In this document: piece by piece, positions 42,880 to 54,048 of the stretch | How the letters are laid out: each line of letters opens with the position of its first letter | Position numbering within the stretch: position 1 is the first letter of the stretch | Assembly: GCF_027244095.1 (NCBI RefSeq) | Contig: NC_069662.1 | Location: 54,398,001 to 54,462,000, forward strand | From: Hemicordylus capensis | Lineage: Eukaryota; Chordata; Lepidosauria; Squamata; Cordylidae | DNA length: 64,000 nucleotides | Direction of reading: 5' to 3' | Made by a program: the position numbers and the translations under genes | Notes under the pieces: generated by a model | Database searches by the model: none | What the model was told of the DNA's origin: nothing | The model's input: only the letters and a program-made list of their open reading frames with translations

Positions 42880-44738
42880 ATGCTACCAGCGATGGCGACG
42901 GCCGCCTCGGAGCTGCCCGTGCCGATCGCCTCTCGCCCCCATGCTGCTCTCCCACCTGCGGGCAGCGAGACACATGCTGCGGCGGCTAGAAGGGCTCTAC
43001 AGTCACGCTCTGACTCCGGTTCCCAACTGTTTCGCAGAGTACCCTGCCCCAACCCGCCTCCCACCTCCCTGGAGATTCGTGAGATTGGACTAAGGCACGA
43101 GCAGGTACAAGCTTTAGAGAGGGCAGAAATGGCGCGAAAGGAGGGAGCGGTGGCCATTTTGGACCTTCCCGGTCCACATTCGTCTGAGGTACTGTGTGTG
43201 GAGCCCTCTACTGGCGCGGTCACAGGAGAGCCCTCAGACTCTGTGTCTTCTAATGTGGGGCTTCCTGCTACATCGGGTGCTTCTGTACCTGCAGTTCCTA
43301 CAACCCAGGTGGCTATACCCCAATCTGTGCCACCGGAATGGCAAGCATGGTTTCAAAATGCCATTATTAATACTGTCCACCAACTGAAGCCCACTAAGAA
43401 GGGCAAGAAAAAATACAAAAAGCGAAAGAGGGTCTCCTCCTCCTCTGAGAGCACCTACTCCTCCTCTGAGGGTAGCCCCCCGCCTAAAAAGGCTAAGGCA
43501 AAGAAAAAGCACCTCAAACTTAAGAAGGCTCAGAAGCCAGAAAGACACTCTCTTCCCTCCCATCACTCCTCGGAGGTCTCAGAGCACGAGTCGGGTGACC
43601 CCACCCCAGTTAATCCCAGGCCGGTTCACCCTTCACAACCTGTTGCCTCAGACTCTGATGTAGAGATTGACCTCTCTAACCCGGGGGTTCTCCCACAGGA
43701 TCCCGATCCTACAGACAGGGAGGAAGGAGAATGGTCTGGCGGGGAGGATAATGAGGCAGTCTCGGTTTCTCAGAGACTATTTGTCGCAGAGGACTATAAT
43801 CCATTAATGACTCGTATTTTGAAAACCATAGGGCTTTATCAGAGCACACCCGCTGAGGTTGCCACGTCTGATAAGGAGAGGTGGTCTTTCCCAGGGCAAA
43901 GCCCAAAGACATTCTCCTGCCTCTGCCTAGCTTATTTACGGAGGTGGTCAAACAGGAGTGGCTCCTTCCAGCAGCCAATAGGAAACCTATGTCAATAACT
44001 AACCATTTTTACTCTTACCAGCAGGCTCCATCTGACCTCCTCAAGACGCCTTGTGCAGATGCTCCCATCGCTCAGCTGGTATCCAATTCATTGGTTCCCC
44101 GGGATGGTGAGGTGACTCTAAAGGATCCAGCCGATAAAAAGGCTGAGATTGCCTTTAAGAGAACACATGACAACTCTTCCCTATCTACCAGGGCGGCCAC
44201 TGCAGCTTCTATGGCCGCGAGAGCCTCCCTTTTATGGTTAGATGATCTCCTTAATGATACCCCATCTGACCCGGTCAAGCTAAGGCAACAGCTGGTTAAG
44301 ATTCGGAAGGCTCAGGCTTTCATAGCTGATGCCACCCTGGACTCTGTAAGATTTTCCTCTAGAGTTGCTGCCGCTTCAGTGCTGGGGCGTCGTCACCTGT
44401 GGTTAAAAAATTGGCAGGTTGACAACACCTCAAAGAGTAACCTGACTGCAGTTCCCTACGACGCGACCAAGCTATTCGGGGAGGCTGCCCTCAAGGATGT
44501 CCTCGTTGAATCTCATGACAAACGTAAAACCATGCCTTCAGCGGCACGTAAATCCGACCGCACATTCAAAAGGTCCTTTTTGCAGTGGCAGCCCTTTCGG
44601 GGTTCTCGCCCCTTCAGGGGCAGGGGCAGAGACACAAAACAGCAGCGTGGCTCCTGGGGCCACCAGCATACCCCTTATCATGGCAGGCAATTCTTCAAGC
44701 CCCAGCCTTCTACATCCCAGCAAAAGCCAGCTCAATGA
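42880..44738 (+). pseudogene. DIRS A: gag-like region
   Basis: Ala/Ser/Pro-rich start, then a strongly basic Lys-rich stretch and acidic segments, and a helical part near the end, followed by Arg/Gly-rich sequence (FRGSRPFRGRGRD) suited to nucleic-acid binding. Position and composition, not a named domain, support the call. Confidence 0.65.
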
Positions 44739-44739
44739 C

Positions 44740-46250
44740 GTGCTCCAGGGCTCCCTGGGGGGTCGCCTGGGTCGCTTCCTCCCCGCCTGGGAGTCCTCCA
44801 TAACAGACAACTGGGTTCTCCAGGTCATCCGAGTGGGCTACAAAATAGAAATGGACTCCCCTCCTCCTCCACGCTTCCTTCCGACCCCTCGGTCTCGGGT
44901 GGCCATCAAGCACTCAGAGATGGCTCAGGCGATCTCCCATCTCCTTGACATCGGAGCGATAGAACCGGTCCCAACTCTTCAGGAGGGGAGAGGTGTCTAT
45001 TCTATTTTATTCACCGTCCCCAAAAGGGACGGCTCCCGACGCGCCGTCTTGGACCTGAAATACGTCAACAAGTGGGTCCAGCGAGAACGCTTCCGCATGG
45101 ACACTCTGCGATCCATCTTGGAGGCCCTACACCACCTGGACTTCCTCGCCTCTGTGGATCTCAAGGAAGCATACCTGCACATACTGATTCACCAGGAGAG
45201 CAGGAAGTTCCTGAGATTCAAGTATGCGGGCCTCCACTACCAATACACTGCCCTCCCCTTCTGCCTCTCATCTGCCCCCAGAATTTTCACCAAGGTCCTA
45301 GCTCCGCTGGTGGCCCTGCTGAGGCTTCAAGGGGTTCGGCTCATGGCGTACCTAGACGACTTATTTCTTCATTCGCGCTCATACCCAGAAGCCCAACAAC
45401 ACATATTGTTGACCCTCGCAGTGCTAGATCGTCACGGCTTCATAATCAACCGAGAGAAAAGCCAACTTTCCCCGTCCTGCCAGCTTCTTCACTTGGGGGT
45501 ACTCATAAATACAGAGCAAGATCGCCTCTTCCTACCGCAAGAGCGGTTCACAACGCTAACAGGAGAGGTACAGAGTGCATTACAGTCTCCGTCCCCTTGG
45601 CTGCTGTCTCTGGCGAGACTTCTGGGCCTGATGGTCGCTACCATAGAAGTAGTCGCATGGGCCAGACTCCACTACAGACCGTTCCAGTGGTTCCTGCTCC
45701 CCCATCAGCACTCCATCGCCCGGAAGCGGAAAGTGAAAGTGAAGTTGCCTCTGTCTGTCCGGACAGCTCTCCTCTGGTGGCTCTCCCCGGACCACCTCCT
45801 CCAGGGGAAGGAGTTCCTGGACTCCCCCATGATCATTGTGACCACGGACGCCAGCGACAGGGGTTGGGGAGCACATTGCCTCAGCTTGACGGCTCAAGGC
45901 ATCTGGTCAGTCACGGAGCAGAACCACAGCATCAACTGGAGGGAGCTCCGCACCATCCGGTTGGTACTTCGTTCTTTCCACTCCACAAACAGAAAGTGCA
46001 ACATTCTGGTGAAGTGACAACACCACTGCCAAAGCGCATGTGAACCGGCAAGGGGGCACCCGCTCGTCCTCCCTCCACCAGGAAGCGGTCCTTCTCCTCT
46101 CCTAGGCGGAGCAGGAACTAGAGTCCCTGACAGCCCATCATGTACGGGGAGACCTGAATGTTCTAGCAGACTGGCTGAGCAGGGAGGATGTACAGCCAGG
46201 GGAGTGGTCGCTCCATCCAGCCGTCTTCCAGCAAGTAGCAGACAGGTTGG
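44740..46250 (+). pseudogene. DIRS A: reverse transcriptase and RNase H region
   Basis: RT motifs LFTVPKRDGSRRAVLDLKYV, LASVDLKEAYLHILIHQESR, YTALPFCLSSAPRIFTKVL and VRLMAYLDDLFLHS (catalytic YLDD). RNase H starts VTTDASDRGWGAHC with a later INWRELRTIRLVL motif. This is the DIRS/Ngaro type. Confidence 0.85.
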
Positions 46251-46399
46251 GGATGCCAAGAGTCGACCTCTTCGCCTCCCCGCTGAATGCTCAACTGCCC
46301 CTCTTCATGTCCAGGTTCCCCTGCCAGATGGCAATGGCAACGGATGCACTGTCGACGGACTGGCCATCCGGCCTCCTATACGCTTACCCTCCGACTCCT

Positions 46400-47667
46400 C
46401 TAATTCCCAGGGTTCTGAGGAGAATACGACTCATGCGGGCCCAAGCCATCCTAATCGCTCCCTTTTGGCCTCGGCACGCCTGGTTCCCGGAGCTACTGCA
46501 TCTGTCCACGCAACCCCCATGGGAACTTCCGTCCCATCCCGACCTGCTCTCTCAGGGACCAGTCCTTCACCACGATCCGGGATGGTTAAGGCTTGCCGCC
46601 TGGAGACTGAGCGGCGAGCCTTAAGGACATTCGGGTATTCCAAAAAGGTCATCTCTACTATGCTGGCGTCCCACAGGCCTTCCACTAACCGCATTTATCA
46701 GTGCACCTGGAGGGCCTTCCTGAGGTGGTCATCTCGAGTCTTCTCGACACTCCATCCCTGGGGCAGTGCTACTCTACGTCATCTCCTCCTATTTCTTCAG
46801 GAGGGTTTGGACAAAGGCCTTCGCCCCAACACCTTAAAACGACAAGCTGCATCGCTGGTCGGCCTAATCTCAGGAAATCGATCTAGCTCCTGGCAAACTT
46901 ACCCGCACCTGAGACGCTTTCTTCGGGGTGCAACACTACTGTCCCCCCCCCCGACGGTTCATCGCTTTCCTTCGTGGGATCTGCATGTTGTCTTGAGAGC
47001 ACTCCAGAAGCCCCCGTTTGAACCTCTTGCAAATCTCCCTCTGCGGTTGCTATCATTTAAGCTCGCTTTTTTGGTGGCAATTACTTCAGCACGAAGAATT
47101 TCAGAATTGAGAGCCTTGTCCATTCATAGATCATTTTGCATCTTCTCCAAAGAAGCAGTAAGACTAATTCCAGACCCTTTCTTCAGACCAAAGGTAGCCT
47201 CAGTCTTTCATCAGTCACAAGATGTCTTCCTCCCGTCATTCTGTCCAAAGCCGACGCACGATCGGGAAAGACTCTGGCACAACCTGGACGTTCGGCATTG
47301 CCTCAAAAAATATATTGCACGTACCGCCTCGTTCAGAAGTACGGACCAAATGTTCGTCTCCTTCCACCCGAGATCCATGGGCTCTCCCGTGTCAGCACCC
47401 ACGATTGCCCGATGGATACGGGCATGCATCTCGCTGGCATATGAGACGCAACGCCTACCTCCACCTTCAGGCATTTCGGCACATTCCACTAGGGCGGCAG
47501 CCACCTCAGCAGCTTTTTCGACTAATGCCCCAGTCCAGGACATTTGCAGGGCCGCCACTTGGGCCGCCCCTTCTACGTTTACCAAACACTACAAAATAGA
47601 GTCCCACGCTGATCTTCAGGCAGCTTTTGGTAGAAGGGTGCTCCAGCGGGTCCTCCCTCGGGAGTAG
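46400..47667 (+). pseudogene. DIRS A: tyrosine recombinase region
   Basis: Core-binding part (STNRIYQCTWRAFLRWSS), then the catalytic domain with ITSARRISELRAL (first Arg), GISAHSTRAAATSAAFS (His-x-x-Arg) and TFTKHYKI (Tyr nucleophile context). In DIRS elements this enzyme replaces the DDE integrase. Confidence 0.85.
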
Positions 47668-48300
47668 GCCGGAGCGCACCCGCCCCATGCGCTGGACAAG
47701 CTGTGGTATGTCCCAGAGGTGTCCCTGGCAACGATCAACCGAGAAAGGAGCATTGGTGTTCACTTACCGTGAAGGCTTCTTCTGGTCGATGTTGCTAGGG
47801 ACACCTCGACCCACCCAGTTTGGCGCTCCCGGCCTCTTCCCGAGGGGGGTTCCTTCTCAGGCCTCTTATCAGATTCTCAGACTGTCTCAGTCTGTTCCTT
47901 TTTTCCAGACTTTGTACATAGTTTTCTAGTTGTCGTTTCCTGCCTGTTTTTTCTTTGATTGTCCAGTCCTTCCTTTGGTGTGTATCGTTCCCTCTCTCAG
48001 ACAGTAAGAACTGGGAGGGGTTATCTCCCTAGCACCAAGGAGGCGTGGCCGAAATGTCTTCAACCAATCAAATCTGTCCTGCCTTGGAGCTAGTGAGAAA
48101 GGATAACCCAGAGGTGTCCCTGGCAACATCAACCAGAAGAAGCCTTCACGGTAAGTGAACACCAATGCTCCTATTCAACTTTCTTTTCATTAGGGGCATA
48201 AATTCCAATTATCACCATTTTAATCCCAGAAATTAGAATTTCCAATGCTAATAGCCTACCCTCTTCATCTTTAAAAATCAATTTAGGTTCAAATTGTTGT

Positions 48301-48540
48301 TTAACATAAAATACTACCCCTCTTTTTTTTTTCCTTATCTGAGGAAACAAATTCTTGTCCTAAGGCCTTATTAACCAGAAATTTTCTATCTTGTTTTCTT
48401 ATACAGGTATGTGTCTCCTGTAAGCACACAATGTCCAAATTTTGTTTCTTAAGAAAATGAAAGACTCTATTTCTTTTAGCTTTTGTGTTTAACCCATTAA
48501 TGTTCCAAGAAAGAATCCTGTGGTCTCGTTTGTAATCCAT
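48301..48540 (-). pseudogene. L1 ORF2 N-terminus (endonuclease start)
   Basis: Starts MDYKRDHRILSWNINGLN and has LDIVCLQETH, the first two endonuclease motifs. It begins five bases after the ORF1 stop. The frame breaks at an A-rich tract (Lys codons) and resumes until the DIRS junction at about 48172. Confidence 0.85.
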
Positions 48541-48545
48541 CTGGT

Positions 48546-49442
48546 CTAATTCAAATTATGTGTTGAGGAAGCTGAATGTTCAGGAGATAAGTCTTTTTTG
48601 TATTTCTGCCAAAATTCTTGCACTTTAAGAAGCTCAGTGAATCTATTCTTCTTGCCCTTACAGAAAAAAGAAACTCCCTCCGGTGTTTCCCACCTAAAGC
48701 GTATTCCATTAGCATTCAATGCATCTGTCAAAAATTTGTAATCCTTACGTTTTCTTAAGATTCTGGCTGGAATTTCTTTCAGAATTTTTATCTGCTGGGT
48801 TTCAATAGTAAGGGGTGTAGCAAAATGAGCCTGAAGAATTCGCTCAGTAATTGATTTTGAGCTAAATTGGACCAAGCAATCTTTGATTAATTTATTTATT
48901 GTAGCAAAATCCGAATTTAGACGAAAAGCTATCTCAATCTGTGCCTCCATCTCTCCAACAGTAATTCCCAAAAGTGATGCAAGCTCCTCCCCAAGTATTT
49001 TCTTGATATTTTGGTCAGCTTTCTCTGGAATACCTCTGAACCTTAAAAATCTCTCTTTTTGTCTTAGTTCCAACAATGCCATTTGATCTAATAATTTTTC
49101 TTTATCATCTTTCAGTGCTCCCACCTCCTTCTCCAAAGTGTCAACCCTTGATTTAAATTCTTTGTTGTCTTGTGCTAATTTCTTGACTGTTTCTTCAATA
49201 TTTGATGCTCTATCATTTAATGTCTGTGTATCTTGTTTAATTTGTAGCATATTTTGTTTCACTTGGACCATATCAGAACTAACTTGCTGAACAGCAATAG
49301 CATTTGATTGAAGTATCTGTTTCATTTCTGATAACGTTTGATCGAAATCTAAAGGCATTCTGGTTTCCCCCGCACCTGGACTTGGAAGGGAAGATTTCCT
49401 GGGTTGTAAATATATCTGACTTTGCTGAGACTTTTTTTGCAT
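48546..49442 (-). CDS. L1 ORF1 protein (298 aa)
   Basis: RNA-binding chaperone of L1 particles. The start is chosen at the ATG at 49442 (MQKKSQQSQIYLQ). A long coiled coil spans about residues 40-140 (heptads such as IEETVKKLAQDNKEFKSRVD). It is followed by the RRM-like part (LRQKERFLRFRGIPEKA) and the C-terminal domain (FATPLTIETQQIKILKEIPA, NGIRFRWETPEGVSF). The frame is intact. The next ORF starts five bases downstream. Confidence 0.88.
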   Translation of the reverse strand: MQKKSQQSQIYLQPRKSSLPSPGAGETRMPLDFDQTLSEMKQILQSNAIAVQQVSSDMVQVKQNMLQIKQDTQTLNDRASNIEETVKKLAQDNKEFKSRVDTLEKEVGALKDDKEKLLDQMALLELRQKERFLRFRGIPEKADQNIKKILGEELASLLGITVGEMEAQIEIAFRLNSDFATINKLIKDCLVQFSSKSITERILQAHFATPLTIETQQIKILKEIPARILRKRKDYKFLTDALNANGIRFRWETPEGVSFFCKGKKNRFTELLKVQEFWQKYKKDLSPEHSASSTHNLN

Positions 49443-50315
49443 TATGTCTATCCCCCCCTTTCGTAGTATAGAGGAAGGGTTAAAAAAAAAAAACACTTTC
49501 ACAATAGGGTTTAATGTCCTTGATCTCAAAAAAGAAAGTAAAAGCCTGTGTTTATGTCCCAAGTATAAACAGTTCTGTACCACAACTCCTATATCTTATC
49601 ACTGGCAGTTAAATTTTCTCACGGTAGTGTGAAACGCCTATTGCTCTAATTGGTTGACAGAATGATGGACAACTTCAGCAGCAAGCAGCGAAGCGCCTCT
49701 TCCATAAACTTCACCCGACAGCAGTAAAAAAAAAAAAGGAAGAAAAAATAATAATAATTCCCACTAATAAGATCTTTTTCCAGGTATTAAAAATTTTTTA
49801 GTCATCAACTCAACTCTTTAGTTTCAGTATTTAGCAAGAAGATTGAAATCCCCTCCTTAATTGTAATCAGAAAAAAAACTTACAGCTGCGTCTTAAGCTC
49901 TGAAATGTCTTTCCCAGAAACACAGGAAGAATTCCAGCAAGTTGTCATCAATCACTTGAGAGGTGAGCTTCTTGAACTTTAGGTAGTTAATTAAATCCAA
50001 ACCATAGAAATTGGCTGCCAACTAGCTTTGGTCGAATGATTTCTGAGAGAGAAGTAAGCTTGATTGGACCCAGCCTCCGCAGCTCGACCTAAAACAAAAA
50101 CTGCATTCTCAAATGCAGCTTTGAATTAGAGAACTGGCTCGGGAGGAACAGTGGTTTATCTTGAAGTCGACCCTTTAATCCAGGGTGACGTGGGGGGGGT
50201 TTGAAGCCTCAAAACCCTCTTATTTTCTCCTCCTCGGTCTTCCCCTTTCAGAGAAGCGTGCAGCTACGATGGCAGTCCAACCGGAAGTCCGATCCTTCTT
50301 AATTATTTTGAGAAA
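49443..50315 (-). promoter_or_regulatory. L1 5' UTR
   Basis: Non-coding sequence upstream of ORF1, about 870 bp, with A/T-rich runs and no frames. The upstream boundary near 50315 is approximate. Internal promoters are known for L1 5' UTRs; no specific site was identified here. Confidence 0.5.
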
Positions 50316-50966
50316 TATCGCCGGGATCTAGCAGTACTACTTGGCCAGATATAAACATCTAGTCTGCACCTGGTCTGTGCAAGGCAGGATCGTTCATAGT
50401 TCATGCCTTCCAGGAAAAGCCCAAGGAAAAAGGCCTAGAATTAATCTTATGCAGAAATGTATAAATAGGAACATTGGCCTTACCGTGAAGGGTTCTTTTT
50501 CCAGGTGGTAGGAGATCCTCAGGAAGGGTTACGAACTGTGCATGCCTGAGACAGAACTGGACCATGTGACTTCTTTGTAGGCGTCGCTAGCTCCCCAGTT
50601 CCAGGGCTGTTGAGCGAGGAGTGTCTGAGTAGGTGGAGAGAGCTGCAAATCTATGGTCTGAAGATTAGTCCATAACGGACAGAAACAACTATTAAAAAGA
50701 TAACATTATAGAAAAACAGAAGGAAAGAACAGTAACTAATCTCTGTAACCCTGAGAGCCGACTCTTATAACTTGTTGGCAACTGCCCACCCCCGAATCTT
50801 GAACCGATCTGAAGAAAGCATCCGGGTGGGGCTGAGGATCTCCTACCACCTGGAAAAAGAACCCTTCACGGTAAGGCCAATGTTCCTTTTTCCCAGTGGT
50901 AGGAGATCCTCAGGAAGGGACATGCCCAAGCTAGAGACACCGGTCCCTGGGTAGGGTAGGATGCCA

Positions 50967-52100
50967 TTACAGTACTTGTTGGAGGACAGTGCGCCCAAAT
51001 GCTGTCTGTTGTTCAGCAAAACCCAAGATCTTGTAATGCTTGATAAAGGGAGTCACAGGTGACCAGGTTGCAGTCCTGCATATCTCAGCTAGCGGAATAT
51101 GTGCTGAAAAGGCTGCGGACGTAGCAGCGCTCCTGGTGGAGTGTGCCATGATACCCCCTGGCGGAGGCAGGTTGAACGCTGAGTAGGCTAGTAGTATACA
51201 CGATCTGATCCAGCCCGCCAAGGTGGCCTTAGAAACTTTGTTCCCCAGTGTCGCCTTATGAAAGGAGACAAACAGAGCATCGGACTTGTGAATATCCCTA
51301 GTTCTGCAAAGGTACATGCGTAGTGCCCTCCGCACATCCAATTTATGCTATAACTCCCTTGTTTCCCTTGTATGAACCGGAGAGGGGCAAAAGGAAGGTA
51401 ACACAATCACTTGTGACCTGTGAAAGAGTGAGTTGACCTTTGGTAAAAAGGTGGGGTCGAGGCGGAGAATAACAGCATCCGTCTGGAAAGTACAAAATTC
51501 CTTCTTAGCTGATAGAGCACTCAGTTCGGACACTCGCTGCGCGGATGTGACCGCCACCAAAAACAGAACCTTGAACGACAAGATCTTCAATGGAAAAGTA
51601 GATATAGGTTCGAAAGTATCCTTGGTTAGGGTGTTGAGCACCTTATTAAGGTTCCAAGACGGAAAACGTTTAATGGGAGGTGGAGCCAGGTTCGCAGCTC
51701 CACAGAGGAATCTAGAAATATGTGGGTGAATGCTAAGTTGGTTGACAGCGGACAGGTCCAGAACCGAAGCTAGGGCCGATACCTGTCCGCGGAGAGTCGC
51801 AGGTCGGAGATACAGCTCTAGACCGGACTGGAGAAAAGCCAACACCTGTGGCACCCCTGCTGATAGGGGATCTATCCCAGATTTTCTGGCCCAACTGTGG
51901 AAGGCGGCCCACGTAGCCTGATATATTCGATGAGTGGACTCTCGTCTGGAAGCAAGGATAGTTTGCTGTACTGACGTGGGGTAACCCTGTACTGCTAACT
52001 TCTTGCGTTCAATCTCCAGGCGGCAAGTTGTAGCCACTGTGGGTCTGGATGGAGGAGTGGCCCTTGATGTAACAGGTCCCGTCGTGCTGGGAGGATCCAA
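50967..52100 (-). pseudogene. DIRS B: tyrosine recombinase region
   Basis: HRIYQATWAAFHSWARKSG in the core-binding part, VTSAQRVSELSAL (Arg region), GIMAHSTRSAATSAAFSA (His-x-x-Arg) and FIKHYKIL (Tyr context). Clearly homologous to the recombinase of element A. Confidence 0.85.
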
Positions 52101-53831
52101 GGGTCCTTGCTTGATAATTCTACGAGAGTGGAGAACCATGGCCTGCGGGGCCAGTGGGGAGTGATGATGATGATCTCCGCCCATTCCTGTATGGCTTTCC
52201 TGATGACCTTCATAATGATTGGTATTGGAGAGAAGGCGTATAGGAGCTCTTTCGGCCAAGGCGAGTGTAGTGCGTCCGTTGCCTCCGCCAACGGAGAGTG
52301 GTATCTGGCAAAGAAGCGAGGGAGCTGGTGGTTCCGCTCTGATGTGAATAGATCCACCTGGGGGGGAACCCATGTGTTGTGCTATCTGGGAAAATATGCC
52401 CGCGTGTAGGGACCATTCCCCTGGGTCAATGGAAGTCCTGCTCAACCAATCCGCAACGTCGTTGTCTTCCCCTTTGAGGTGCTCTACGGCAATGGAGCGT
52501 AGATTGGTTTCCGCCCAATCAAAGAGTAGATTGGATTCTCTCATCAGCATTGTGGATCTGGTTCCCCCTTGTTTGTTGATGTGTGCCTTCACTGACACGT
52601 TGTCCGTCCAAATAAGAACGTGTTGTTGACTGACCAGGTTCTGAAATTTGAGAAGTGCCAGTCTGACAGCTCTGAGCTCTAGCCAATTGATTGAGCGCCT
52701 TGACTCCTCCTTTGACCAAACCCCTTGAGCGAGTTGACTCCTGCAGTGGGCTTCCCATCCTGACAAACTGGCGTCCGTCGTCACCATGACTCGAGTGGGT
52801 TCCTCTAACAGGTGTCCCTGTTGGAGTGCTGGGGACAGCCACCATAGTAAAGACTCTCGGACCCTCTGAGGAATGTGAATGGTGATCTTGGAGCTTGCCA
52901 TGATCTCGTCTTGCCATGGTAGGAGGAGCCACTGTAATGGGCGAGAGTGCCACCTGGCCCACGGGATGCAAGGCAGGGCCGCTATCATTGAGCCTAACAC
53001 CTACGATAGGTGCATTAAGTCCTCTGAGGTCTTGGATAATAGTGGTCATATCTGTTGCGTGATCTTTTCTCTGCGCTCCTGTGGGAGACGGACTACCCCC
53101 CGCGCTGTGTCGAAGTGTGCTCCTAGGTGGACTAACCGTTGAGAAGGTTCCAAGTGGCTTTTTGAACGGTTGACCACAAACCCATGGTCCTCTAGGGTCA
53201 CTAGTGTGGTGAGCACGTCCTTGATGGCCTGTTCCTTCGACTGGGCTCTCATGAGAAGATCGTCGAGATACGGGTGAATGTGCACCCCCTGTAAGCGAAT
53301 AGGAGAAATGAGCTCTATCATCACTTTGGTGAAGACTCTTGGGGCAGATGAGAGCCCGAAGGGGAGTGCGCAATATTTAAAGTGACTTCCGTTGCATGAG
53401 AATCTGAGATACTTGCGGGATTCTTCCCTGATGGGGATGTGCAAGTAGGCCTCTGATAGGTCTATTGAGGCTAAGAAGTTCCCTGGTTGAACGGTTTCTT
53501 TTATGGTGTGCAAAGACTCCATCCTGAGTTTTCTTTTTTGTACGAAGTGATTGAACACTTTCAGGTCGAGGACAGCCCGCCACAAGCCATCTTTCTTTGG
53601 AACGAGGAACAGGATCGAGTAGGTACCTTGAAAAAGCTGGGAAGAAGGAACCTGTTCTATTGCCCTCATCTGGAGTAAATGATGAACTGCTTGAAGCATC
53701 CTGAGATTTTTTCCGGATTGGAGGACTTTGGGGTGGGGATGAATTGATGATGAGGGAGCGCGGAGAGCTCGATTTTGTAGCCTCTGGTAACTAAGTCCAA
53801 AACCCATGTGTCCGATGTCGTGGAGATCCAA
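52100..53831 (-). pseudogene. DIRS B: reverse transcriptase and RNase H region
   Basis: LFLVPKKDGLWRAVLDLKVF, LASIDLSEAYLHIPIREESR, YCALPFGLSSAPRVFTKVM and VHIHPYLDDLLMRAQS (YLDD), then RNase H with VTTDASLSGWEAHCRS and INWLELRAVRLAL. Confidence 0.85.
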
Positions 53832-54048
53832 GTGGTAGAAAACTCTGCCAGCCTTCCACCTACTGGAGTGGCATCATTGTCTCTTTTGATTGTAGAATGA
53901 GGAAAAGGTCTTGTTGAAGAATCCTCTGTTGTTGCCCCTGAAGCGCTGTCACCATTGAGCTCTGTTTGCACCGCGATAGGGGACACGGGAATCTCTTGAT
54001 GAGAAACTTTGGTTGAACGACACTGGGTAATGTTGTTGGAATGCTTGT

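Larger units (their letters stand above)
42263..48172 (+). mobile_element. DIRS-type (tyrosine-recombinase) retroelement A, fossil, inserted in L1
   Basis: Inverted ends (about 42264-42420 and 48005-48130) and an internal complementary region (about 47700-47800) that carries the complement of both ends side by side. This is the DIRS1 layout linked to a circular intermediate. Parts in order: gag-like, reverse transcriptase with RNase H, tyrosine recombinase. No target duplication is evident, as expected for recombinase-mediated integration. The two ends are very similar, so it is fairly young. It looks almost whole, with about two or three breaks. Confidence 0.88.
38631..50315 (-). mobile_element. 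Near full-length L1 LINE, split by a DIRS-type insertion
   Basis: Minus strand: 5' UTR (about 49443-50315), ORF1 (48546-49442), ORF2 from 48540, interrupted at about 48172/42263, continuing to 38817, then a short 3' end with ATTAATAAAAATTGAATTTG. Excluding the insert it is about 5.8 kb, close to full length for L1. ORF2 has several frame breaks, so this copy is inactive. Confidence 0.88.

Noticed and set aside
43234-43566. Minus-strand frames across the DIRS A gag-like region
   Set aside because: They are shadows of the plus-strand coding sequence with no independent support.
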